Source: Acidobacteriota bacterium | GTDB taxonomy: Bacteria > Acidobacteriota > Terriglobia > Bryobacterales > Bryobacteraceae | Assembly: GCA_025354525.1 (NCBI GenBank) | Contig: JANXMS010000535.1 | Coordinates: 1-42,424 of the forward strand | Length of the DNA stretch: 42,424 nt | Direction: 5' to 3' | In this document: in pieces, positions 26,637-34,682 of the stretch | Layout: the number at the start of each line of letters is the position of its first letter | Numbering within the stretch: position 1 is the stretch's first letter | Translations under genes and position numbers: made by a program | The notes under the pieces: generated by a model | The model's database searches: none | Told to the model about the DNA's origin: nothing | What the model saw: only the letters and a program-made list of their open reading frames with translations

Positions 26637-27315
26637 AGTGACTCCCGGGAAACTGTCGCTATTGTTTCACATTTCACGCTGATTGCAAGAGGCTCAATCC
26701 GGCCAGGCTCATTCGGGACTTCGGCACTCGCTAGAATCGATCTACCCCTAGTCGCGGGAAGTTGACCACCAATCAGGCTTCGAGTGCACGGTGTGTGCCA
26801 CGAGCGCGGGAAGGTGGCGCGCCGCCTCGCTATGCGGATAAAAATGCCGCCTTGCGCATACGCCATGACTTACACGCCTTCGCCGCGGATGATGAAGGGC
26901 TCATTCGCGGCGATGCCACGTGGCATCGGCTGTTTTGGGAGTGGTCAACTATATTCGAGCAGCACTGGTCAAGTTTTGGTGAGCGCCTAGGTTCGGGACC
27001 CTTCGCCGAACTCCCGATCCGTCTCCAGCACCGTCTTTGGCCACCTCCCAAACTGGCTTTCCGTTCACCAAAAGCTCCAAATTATGCACCCCCGCTTTTC
27101 CCGTGCCCACAATGATCAGGAAGGCGAAGCCCCTCGGACCGGCCGCCTTCGCCTCCAGACTCGTTGACCATCGCTCGCCATGCACCTACCCGCCTTGTCC
27201 GCGAAAGGGCACTGCAAGAGCCGGTAGCCTAGAGAACTTCGGTCTTCGAAGAGTTGCCCGCTCTGTGGCCTGGACAAACCCTGAACTTGCTTGTTCCCCT
27301 TGCGGTAACCCTCCT
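26637..27315. other. Intergenic region with no intact gene
   Basis: About 680 bases between two receptor operons on the same strand. I find no RNA gene, terminator or complete coding frame. A minus-strand fragment at 26949-27185 has protein-like character and is listed separately. The plus-strand frame at 26762-27115 is arginine/proline-rich and unconvincing. The promoter for the receptor at 26636 should lie within the first 100 bases, but no box pair stands out. Confidence 0.5.
26949..27185 (-). pseudogene. Possible remnant of a protein gene, unrecognised
   Basis: The minus-strand frame holds RGFAFLIIVGTGKAG, then VHNLELLVNGKPVWEVAKDG, an alternating hydrophobic pattern that looks like a beta-sandwich (Ig-like) segment rather than random translation. 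I do not recognise the family. There is no ribosome binding site, no signal peptide and no continuation on either side, so if it is real it is a fragment left by deletion. Confidence 0.3.
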
Positions 27316-30300
27316 CTAAAACACCATCCGCAGCGCCAACTGCAGCACCCGAGGCGGGTTTGCCCCCGTAATCCTCATAAAATTGCCATTATTCTGAGCA
27401 TTCACAGGATTCCCCAAGTTCACCCGGTTCAGCGCGTTAAACGCCTCCAACCGGAACGTCGTCGTCAGCCTCTCACTCGCCTTGAAGTTTTTCGCCAAGC
27501 CAAAATCAACGTTCGCCAACCCCGGCCCATAGTAAGTATTCCGGCCAATAGTCCCAAAAGTCCCCAGCGCGTTCGGCGAGAAAACCGACCGTCGCAGATA
27601 CTCATTCACCACGTCATTCCGGCTCCGGTCGCCCGCAATCACTGCATTGCCCGAATAGTCCACCCGCTGGCCTCCCGTCCCCGTCCGCGCGTTGTCCACC
27701 CCACTCGCTACCGAGAACGGCTGCCCCGAAGTCAGGTTCAGAATCGTATTCAAGTTCCACCCGCCAATCAGGAAATTCGTCGCCTTGTTCTGGAACCGAA
27801 TGGGCAACTCCCACAAACCGGAGAAGTTGAAAACCTGCGGTCGGTTGAAATCCGAAAGCGCCTTATCGAACGCCTGGTTATTCGGATTTGTCCTCACCTG
27901 ACCCGTCCCCTTGTTCGCCGAAGTATCATCAATCGACTTAGAAAACTGATAGTTCGCCAGAATCGTAAATCCCTTGCTGAATCGTCGCTCCGCCGTTAAC
28001 TGCAACGCATGATAGGTCGAGTTCCCCACCGGCTCAACGATGGTCGAAGAACCCATCGCCGGGCCGTAGGGCCGCCGCTGGTTCGTCGTCGCCGTCGTCA
28101 CCCCCGGCGAATACACGGCTGCGTTTAACTCTCGCAGCACCATCAGCTTAGTCCCTTTCGAAGCCGCATACGAAGCGCGCGTCACGAAGGCCCCCCAAAT
28201 TTCCCGTTCCAGCGTTAGGTTCCACGATTGAATGTACGGATTCCGAAAATCCGCCGCGTTCAAAAACTGCGAAGTGAACGCTGGAAACGCCGCCGTCGCC
28301 GGTGGGTTCTGCGGGGCAGGGAAGGGGTTCGTCGTGCCCGCCCACGGGTCGCTGAAGCTATTGGCGTTGGAACCAAAAACCGTCACCACCGTGCCAAATG
28401 GCGCCTGATTCGCCTGCGAATTTGTCGCAATGCTGTTAAACGAATCGAAGAACACCCCGTACGCCCCGCGCACCGCGGTCTTTCCGTTTCCAAACACATC
28501 CCACGCAAAGCCCACCCGCGGACCCACGTTGCCCCAGGTCGTCGGCACCGTCCCGCGCGATACATTCGGGTCACCCGCATAGATCACCCCTTTCGGCGCG
28601 TTCCGATACCGCGTCGATTGCTCGTTCGGCCGCCAAACCGCCACCTTGTCCAGCGTGTCGGTGAACGGGAAAAACGGCTCCCAACGTGCGCCGATATCGA
28701 GCGTCAACCGTTTCGTCAGCTTCCACGAATCCTGCACAAACAAACCCATCCGCTGGAATCGCGTGCCCTTGTATTCACCAATGCCCTGTGTCAGCGAGTT
28801 AAACGAACCCAACATAAAGTCCGCCAATCCGTCGGTCGTGAACGGAGCCGCTCCGTTAAAGCTCCACTGTCCATTGGCCCGGAAGTTGTTGATGATGTCG
28901 TTCGACCCCCGCCCATACTCGCCGCCAAACGTCAGGTTATGTTTGCCCTTCGTCCAGCGGAGCGTGTCGAGGTACTGATACTCCGTCCGCGGAAAAGCGT
29001 TCGTATCTCCTGTGTTAATCCGAAAGTAACCAGCAATGTCGATATCCCACTTGATAATCGGATCGTTGTAATACTTCAACCCCAAACTCGCCAAGCTTTT
29101 CTCCGGCTGCGGTGGCACAAATTTACCGTCCGTCCGATTGACACTGAACAGCGCCTGATTCACCAGCGTCGGCGAAATCGTGTGCGTGTCCGAAATAGAT
29201 ATCGAGTTATTGAACCACTGTCCCCCGCTTGTCTGTTCCAGCACGTTCTTCGGATTTAAAAACGCCGTCGACTCCGACCACGACTTGTAATAGCGCACCG
29301 AAAGTCGATTCGAATTCCCAAACTGGTGGTCGCCCCGCAGCATCAGTTGGTGGTCGTTGTTGGGCGACGAGACAATTGTCGAAATTCGCCCCAACGCCCC
29401 GCCGTCCGGCAGCGCGTTTTCCACAATAAATCGGCTCACCGGGTTGATGCGATTCGCCGGGATGATGTTGCCGGGAAACGGCGCATTCGTCAACGGATCC
29501 CGCAACCCCCTTGTCATTTGCGAAAAGTTTCCGCTCCGTTGCAGCGTCGTCGGCACAATTCGCTGCACCTCCGCCGGAATCACCCGCAGCAGCGTCGCCT
29601 GGTACGACGCAAAGAAAAACGTCTTATCTTTCCCGTTATAAAGCTTCGGCAAAACCACCGGTCCGCCAATCGTTCCGCCGAACTGGTTCCGCTTCAGCCC
29701 GTCCTGCCGCCTCCGCCCCGTGGCCGGGTTCGCCGGGCCGAAAAAGCCCGTCGCGTTGAACGCCTGGTTGCGCACGAACTCAAACGCGCTCCCATGAAAA
29801 GCGTTCGTCCCCGACTTAGTAATTGCGTTCACCAGCCCGCCGCTCTGCCTCCCAAACTCCGCGCTGAAGTTATTCGTCTGCACGCTAAACTCCTGCAGCG
29901 CGTCCGGGTTCGGAAACGGGTTCGGCGCGTTCGAATACGGGTCGTTGTTCTGCGCCCCATCCAGCACATAGTTCGTCGCATTCGCTCGACCACCGTTCAC
30001 CGATACCGGCGTCGTCCCCGGGTAAGTCGTACCCGAAGTCACGTCGGCCCGCTGATCCACCACCACCCCCGCCACCAGCCGCATCAGTTGCGTTGCGTTC
30101 CGTCCGTTCAGCGGCAACTCTTCAATGCGTTTCTGGTCCACCACCGTCTTCAGCGTCACGCTCGTCGTATCCACGTTCACCACCGAACTCGACACCGTCA
30201 CGCTCTCGGTCGTCCCGGCCACGCTCATCGATGCATCCACACGCGCCGTCTCATTCACCTGTAACCGAAGGTCGCGGATCTCCCAAGGCTGAAAGCCCTT

Positions 30301-30537
30301 CACCTCCACCCGCATCTTATAAACGCCTACCGGCAAGTTACGGAGCACATACGCCCCATCGGCACTCGCGTTGGCTTCAAACTGAGCCTGAGTCCCGGTG
30401 TTAGTGGCCTTGATGACGGCATTGGGCAACACCGCGCCGGAACCGTCTTTTACGGATCCAGTGATCGTAGCGGTTACATTTTGGCCCCATGCGAGAATTG
30501 TGCAAACGAGGAAAGCACTCACAAAGCGAAGAAACAT
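27316..30537 (-). CDS. Oar-type TonB-dependent outer-membrane receptor
   Basis: A 1073-residue receptor with a signal peptide (MFLRFVSAFLVCTILAWGQ), a carboxypeptidase-regulatory-like domain (about 22-105), a plug with RIEELPLNGRNATQLMRL (about 130-150) and a barrel ending LALRMVF. It is intact and clearly different from the receptor at 23262-26636. It starts 21 bases after the stop of a Gfo/Idh/MocA oxidoreductase and is the last gene of a five-gene minus-strand cluster with a PAP2 phosphatase, an NHL protein and two oxidoreductases. Substrate unknown; the oxidoreductases hint at a sugar-derived compound. Confidence 0.92.
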   Translation of the reverse strand: MFLRFVSAFLVCTILAWGQNVTATITGSVKDGSGAVLPNAVIKATNTGTQAQFEANASADGAYVLRNLPVGVYKMRVEVKGFQPWEIRDLRLQVNETARVDASMSVAGTTESVTVSSSVVNVDTTSVTLKTVVDQKRIEELPLNGRNATQLMRLVAGVVVDQRADVTSGTTYPGTTPVSVNGGRANATNYVLDGAQNNDPYSNAPNPFPNPDALQEFSVQTNNFSAEFGRQSGGLVNAITKSGTNAFHGSAFEFVRNQAFNATGFFGPANPATGRRRQDGLKRNQFGGTIGGPVVLPKLYNGKDKTFFFASYQATLLRVIPAEVQRIVPTTLQRSGNFSQMTRGLRDPLTNAPFPGNIIPANRINPVSRFIVENALPDGGALGRISTIVSSPNNDHQLMLRGDHQFGNSNRLSVRYYKSWSESTAFLNPKNVLEQTSGGQWFNNSISISDTHTISPTLVNQALFSVNRTDGKFVPPQPEKSLASLGLKYYNDPIIKWDIDIAGYFRINTGDTNAFPRTEYQYLDTLRWTKGKHNLTFGGEYGRGSNDIINNFRANGQWSFNGAAPFTTDGLADFMLGSFNSLTQGIGEYKGTRFQRMGLFVQDSWKLTKRLTLDIGARWEPFFPFTDTLDKVAVWRPNEQSTRYRNAPKGVIYAGDPNVSRGTVPTTWGNVGPRVGFAWDVFGNGKTAVRGAYGVFFDSFNSIATNSQANQAPFGTVVTVFGSNANSFSDPWAGTTNPFPAPQNPPATAAFPAFTSQFLNAADFRNPYIQSWNLTLEREIWGAFVTRASYAASKGTKLMVLRELNAAVYSPGVTTATTNQRRPYGPAMGSSTIVEPVGNSTYHALQLTAERRFSKGFTILANYQFSKSIDDTSANKGTGQVRTNPNNQAFDKALSDFNRPQVFNFSGLWELPIRFQNKATNFLIGGWNLNTILNLTSGQPFSVASGVDNARTGTGGQRVDYSGNAVIAGDRSRNDVVNEYLRRSVFSPNALGTFGTIGRNTYYGPGLANVDFGLAKNFKASERLTTTFRLEAFNALNRVNLGNPVNAQNNGNFMRITGANPPRVLQLALRMVF

Positions 30538-30558
30538 GCCGAGATGCTATCACACGAT

Positions 30559-31677
30559 TTACCCCTTCATCATCTCGTCCCAAGTCACTTCCCGCCGCAG
30601 GTCCATCGCCATCCGCCCCAGAATCGCCGTCAGCGTACTCTCCGCCCCGCGAACCCCCGCGTTCTCCGGCTTGCCGGTCCTCACCCGCTCGACAAACGCA
30701 GCCACCGAGTCGATCGTATTGTTTCGCGGCGTAAGCTCCGAAGTCTCCTGGCCCGGCCCCTGAAAATGTCGCCAGTGCTTCTCCGATGTCTCAATCATCC
30801 CCGTCTCGCCGAAAAATTGCTCCACCACATCCCGATATCCCGGCGGTGCCAGCGTCATCCCCGAAAGTTGCCCCTGAATCCCTTTCGCGTACTCAAACGC
30901 GACGAAATTGTGATCCCGCATGTCCCCCTTCCGCGGCGTTGTCGATCCGCCCGCTCCAATCGCGCTCACCGGTCTTCCCCCCAGAAACCAGTTCAACACG
31001 TCAATCGAATGGACGTTGTTTTCTACAATCAAATCGCCCGATAGACTCTTCCATTCGCCCCACTGCACAATCCTGTCGCGCTCGCTCTGCGGAGGCGTCC
31101 GCGGCGGTCCCGCTGCCACCACTCCGTCACTCTTAATAAATCGCGCAAACCCCAAATGGATCGGCCCTATCGCCCCCGAATCGGCCAGCTTCTTCGCCTT
31201 CAGATAGAGCTCGGAATACCGCCGCTGAAAGCCAAACGTGATGTTCAACTTCCGGTCCGCCGCGTCTGCGGCCTTCATAATCCGCTTACACCCAGCCACG
31301 TCCATCGACGCCGGTTTCTCAATGTAAATGTGCTTACCCGCCCGCAGCGCCGCTTCGAAATGGTCAGCATGCAAAAACACCGGCGTCGCAATCAGAATCG
31401 CGTCGATGTCGCTCGCCAGCATCTTCTGGAAATCCGTGTACATCCGCGCATCCGGCTCACCCAGCGACTTCTTCGCCGCCTCCATCTTCTCCGGGAAAAG
31501 GTCGCACACGGCCACCACCTTCGCCGGCGTATGTTTCGCCATCATCGTCGCCACGAAAGTGCCCCGGTTGCCCGTCCCCAGCACGCCCACCCGCAACGCC
31601 GAATTCTGCGCCGTCCCCCGCACTAAGCTCGCCGCAATCGACGCCCCAAGCGCCGTTCTTCTCGTCAGTTCACTCAT
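30559..31677 (-). CDS. Tat-exported Gfo/Idh/MocA family oxidoreductase
   Basis: A 372-residue NAD(P)-dependent dehydrogenase-like protein. A twin-arginine signal (MSELTRRTALGASIAASLV) precedes a Rossmann fold with GVLGTGNRGTF, the EKPAS motif (HIYIEKPASMDVAGC) and a C-terminal alpha/beta domain with GDLIVENNVHSIDVLNWFLGG, which includes the family's conserved catalytic-type His. Such exported members commonly act on sugars or cyclitols. The frame is open 51 codons upstream, but the ATG at 31677 overlaps the stop of the preceding oxidoreductase (ATGA) and yields the Tat signal, so it is preferred. Confidence 0.88.
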   Translation of the reverse strand: MSELTRRTALGASIAASLVRGTAQNSALRVGVLGTGNRGTFVATMMAKHTPAKVVAVCDLFPEKMEAAKKSLGEPDARMYTDFQKMLASDIDAILIATPVFLHADHFEAALRAGKHIYIEKPASMDVAGCKRIMKAADAADRKLNITFGFQRRYSELYLKAKKLADSGAIGPIHLGFARFIKSDGVVAAGPPRTPPQSERDRIVQWGEWKSLSGDLIVENNVHSIDVLNWFLGGRPVSAIGAGGSTTPRKGDMRDHNFVAFEYAKGIQGQLSGMTLAPPGYRDVVEQFFGETGMIETSEKHWRHFQGPGQETSELTPRNNTIDSVAAFVERVRTGKPENAGVRGAESTLTAILGRMAMDLRREVTWDEMMKG

Positions 31678-32729
31678 GCCATCTCTCCCGAAGCCCGCAG
31701 CAAAGTTTCTTGCAACAACAGTTCGTGATCGTAGGAATGCCGGAGCGGTTGCCCGCTTTGAATACTCCGCCCCAGCTCCGCAAAGTCCGCCACGAACCGC
31801 GGCTGCGGCGGCAGTGTAATGTCCTGCCAACCGGCCTTATACGGCCCCTGCGCCTTCCGCATATGCACTCGCATCGTCGGTGGATTCCGCTCCGGATAAA
31901 TCACAAAACTTCCGTCCGTCCCCAGCACCTCAAACGACCGATGATCCCCCGCTCCCGCCATCTTCGTCGCCTGCGTCACCACCGCCAGCGCCCGGTCATA
32001 TTCAAACACCGCCATGTTGTTATCGGCCAACTTGTCCGGCGTACTCGTGTCATGCCGCAGCCAGCTCTTCACCGTCTTCGGCCGACCCAGAATCTCAATC
32101 ACCCGGTCGATCACATGGCCGCTCAGCTCAAACAACCCTCCGCCTTTGTAGTGCGCTTCAATCGCCCGCTCCTCCGCCCCTCGGTCGGAACTCATCGTCC
32201 CCCGCACCATGAAGACCTCCCCCAGCCAGCCCTTCTTCGCCGCCTCAATCGCCGCGTTCAGCCCCTCATGCCACCGCCACAAATATCCCGTCTGCAACCG
32301 CAAATTCTTCCGCCGCGCCTCTTCCACTAACTCCCGAAACGGCTTGTACTCATTGCCCGGCGGCTTCTCCAAATGCAGATGCTTGCCTGCGGCAATCACC
32401 TTCTTGCCCCACGGCAACGCCTCCCAAGCCCGGCATTCCACCACGATCAATTGGATTGAAGCATCCCCCAGCATCTCGGCCTCAGTCATCCACCGCAGGC
32501 CCGCGTAGGCCGAACTCTTCTCCAGCTTTGCCCTGGCCTCCACCGTCTCCGCCACCACCCCTGCAATCTCAAAATGCGGCGACTCCATCATCGCCTTCAG
32601 CTTGCCGCTGAAATGGCTATGTCCGGTCCCTAACATCCCGGTCCGAACCTTGCCCGGTACGGCCCCCGCGGCGGCTGTGCTCGCTAGCGCCAACCCAGCC
32701 GTCTGCTCAAGAAAATTGCGTCGATCCAT
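31674..32729 (-). CDS. Tat-exported Gfo/Idh/MocA family oxidoreductase
   Basis: A 351-residue relative of the downstream gene but of a different subgroup. Tat signal DRRNFLEQTAGLALAS; nucleotide-binding GMLGTGHSHFSGKLK, in which the usual GxGxxG is altered; EKPPGNEYKPF in place of EKP; GGGLFELSGHVIDRVIEILG near the active site. The ATG at 32729 gives the conventional start; an ATG three codons upstream is equally open. It lies 15 bases after the NHL gene. Pairs of non-identical Gfo/Idh/MocA proteins often act on the same pathway. Confidence 0.85.
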   Translation of the reverse strand: MDRRNFLEQTAGLALASTAAAGAVPGKVRTGMLGTGHSHFSGKLKAMMESPHFEIAGVVAETVEARAKLEKSSAYAGLRWMTEAEMLGDASIQLIVVECRAWEALPWGKKVIAAGKHLHLEKPPGNEYKPFRELVEEARRKNLRLQTGYLWRWHEGLNAAIEAAKKGWLGEVFMVRGTMSSDRGAEERAIEAHYKGGGLFELSGHVIDRVIEILGRPKTVKSWLRHDTSTPDKLADNNMAVFEYDRALAVVTQATKMAGAGDHRSFEVLGTDGSFVIYPERNPPTMRVHMRKAQGPYKAGWQDITLPPQPRFVADFAELGRSIQSGQPLRHSYDHELLLQETLLRASGEMA

Positions 32730-32753
32730 GCCCGCCACAATACTACTTCGTGC

Positions 32754-33653
32754 CTAGTTCTGCCAAGCGAACTTCTGCACCCGCCAGTTCTTGATCTCCG
32801 CCGCATAGATCGCGCCCTTGGAATCGATCGCCATGTGATGCACAAAATCGAACCGTCCCGGGATCTTCCCGTACTTGCCGTAAGAACCCACCACCTGTCC
32901 TTCCCGGTTCACCTTCACAATCCGATTGTTGTAACCATCACAAATGAACATCATCCCGTCCTTCTCGCTATAGGCCAGCCCCCACGGCGACCCGATCTTG
33001 TCCCAAGTCTGCACCAGCTTCCCCGCCGGGTCAAAAATCTGCACCCGGTAGTTCTCCCGATCCGCCACGTAGATCCGGCCCTTCTCATCCAGCGCCACAT
33101 CGTGAGCAATGTCGAACTCTCCCGGTCCCTTGCCCCGCACCCCGCCAATCTGCATCATGAATTCGCCGTCTTTACTGAATTTCACCACCCGCGAATTCTC
33201 ATACCCATCCGAAACAAAGAAGTCGCCATTCGGCAAAAAGGCCACCCCGGTCGGCCTGTTGAACGAGTCCTTCGTCGAGTTCGTCCCCGGTGCCCCGCCC
33301 GCGTTGCCAATCTGCATCAAAAGCTTACCCGTGTTCGAAAATTTCTTTACCGAATGCCCCACCACGTCCACGGTCCACACGTTGCCCTCCGGGTCAATCT
33401 TGATCCCGTGCGAAGACTTAATCGGCACGTCCGGCCACGAAGCGAGCAACTTCCCCGTCCGATCGAACTTCATCACCGGCGACTTACCCCGATGAAACAC
33501 CCACACGTTGTCGTCCTTATCCACGGCCACGCCGGAGGTCTCCCCAAAATTAACGCCCGGCGGCAGTTTGGCCCAGTCGTTGACCAGTTGAACGGGCAGT
33601 GTCTGCGCATAGGCCACGCCCAGCGAAAGAATGAGAAACAGCAATCGGTTCAT
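32754..33653 (-). CDS. Secreted NHL-repeat beta-propeller protein
   Basis: A 299-residue protein with a signal peptide (MNRLLFLILSLGVAYAQ) and about six NHL repeats, for example VAVDKDDNVWVFHRG, IKIDPEGNVWTVDVVGHSVK and VALDEKGRIYVADRENYRVQ. It resembles the NHL protein at 22406-23257 in length and layout, but the two are distinct. The open frame runs 98 codons further upstream through the end of the PAP2 gene, but those residues are not protein-like; the ATG at 33653 gives the signal peptide. Possible sugar or peptide binding, or lyase activity, cannot be decided. Confidence 0.87.
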   Translation of the reverse strand: MNRLLFLILSLGVAYAQTLPVQLVNDWAKLPPGVNFGETSGVAVDKDDNVWVFHRGKSPVMKFDRTGKLLASWPDVPIKSSHGIKIDPEGNVWTVDVVGHSVKKFSNTGKLLMQIGNAGGAPGTNSTKDSFNRPTGVAFLPNGDFFVSDGYENSRVVKFSKDGEFMMQIGGVRGKGPGEFDIAHDVALDEKGRIYVADRENYRVQIFDPAGKLVQTWDKIGSPWGLAYSEKDGMMFICDGYNNRIVKVNREGQVVGSYGKYGKIPGRFDFVHHMAIDSKGAIYAAEIKNWRVQKFAWQN

Positions 33654-33679
33654 CGAAAAAACTCCCGCCCACAAAGCTA

Positions 33680-34615
33680 CTACGAAAGCTTGCCGCGCGC
33701 ATCGAACCACGCCCCCACCCGCCAAGCCACGCTCGCAATCACGATGCTGGAGAGCCCGTCCATAGCGTAGTGGTACCGCCCGTAAATCGTTGCCGCGTAG
33801 ACGATCCCCGCCACCCCAAACGCCGTCCCCCAAATCCTTCTCCTGCCCGGTACTGCTACCAAAAGACCAAACGCGTTCGACATCGCCACCGCCACATGCC
33901 CGCTCGGAAATGCGCTCGTCAGTATATCGAGGTGGTCCAGCACCCACACGTTGATACTCCGTGGAAAACTTTCAAAAGTCGGCAAGTCCGCCCCAGGGTA
34001 TGCCAACCGAGGGGAAGACACCGGCCAGACCGGCAGCAGCAAATACGCCGTAAACGTGCCTAAAAACAGGATGAACAGGTACCGCCCAATCCGACTCCGC
34101 TCATCGATCAGGTTGAGCGTCAGCAACGCCGCCGGAGGAAACGCGTACAAGAGCAGGTACAACAACTCCAAAACAAACGGCACCACCACGCCAAACTGTT
34201 CCACCCCGGCCTTCATGCCCAAATCGTACAGCAGCACCTGGTCCCACCCCACCCAGATCGGCTGCCAGGGAGAGAACCGCGCCGTCGACAAAAGCCCCAA
34301 TGACCAGTACCCAGGCACAATCAGCCCCAGCGAAAGGAACTCCCGCGCTACGCGAGTCCACGGCCTGGAGTTGGCCTTCTCCACCGCCCAGCACGCCAAA
34401 ATCAGCGGAGGCATCGCCATAAAGCGCACGTGCACGTCCAGCGGCAAGGTCCACCGCCAACTCACCGCCGCCACCAAACAGAAGAACAACAGAAGCACTT
34501 TCTCATACGCGCGAAGCGCGATCAATTGGCTAGCGACTGACGGCCGTTCGGGTTCTGAAATGATTGAGGTCGCTTGGGGCAGATCGTTTAGGCTACTACA
34601 ACCCCGCTGTTTCAA
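33680..34615 (-). CDS. PAP2-family membrane phosphatase (inositolphosphotransferase-like)
   Basis: A 311-residue multi-pass membrane protein with the PAP2 signature. AFPSGHVAVA carries the second motif (PSGH) and YGRYHYAMDG the third, with the catalytic His and Asp. The first motif is replaced by SSPRLAYPG, as in the PAP2_3 (Aur1-like) subgroup. It probably hydrolyses or transfers a lipid-linked phosphate. It starts with TTG at 34615, behind a GGAAGGG ribosome binding site four bases upstream, which supports this unusual start. First gene of the five-gene minus-strand cluster; 67 bases separate it from the divergent receptor gene. Confidence 0.82.
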   Translation of the reverse strand: MKQRGCSSLNDLPQATSIISEPERPSVASQLIALRAYEKVLLLFFCLVAAVSWRWTLPLDVHVRFMAMPPLILACWAVEKANSRPWTRVAREFLSLGLIVPGYWSLGLLSTARFSPWQPIWVGWDQVLLYDLGMKAGVEQFGVVVPFVLELLYLLLYAFPPAALLTLNLIDERSRIGRYLFILFLGTFTAYLLLPVWPVSSPRLAYPGADLPTFESFPRSINVWVLDHLDILTSAFPSGHVAVAMSNAFGLLVAVPGRRRIWGTAFGVAGIVYAATIYGRYHYAMDGLSSIVIASVAWRVGAWFDARGKLS

Positions 34616-34682
34616 TCAACCCTTCCACACCGGTAGCCCCCCAATGCCCTCGTAACTAATTTGCGATAACATTCCAGCCACG

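Noticed and set aside
28228-30264. Two plus-strand open frames of more than 300 codons
   Set aside because: Both are antisense to the receptor at 27316-30537 and are Arg/His/Pro-rich, typical of shadow frames.
32835-33770. 311-codon plus-strand open frame
   Set aside because: Antisense to the NHL gene; composition is His/Arg/Pro-rich without any motif.
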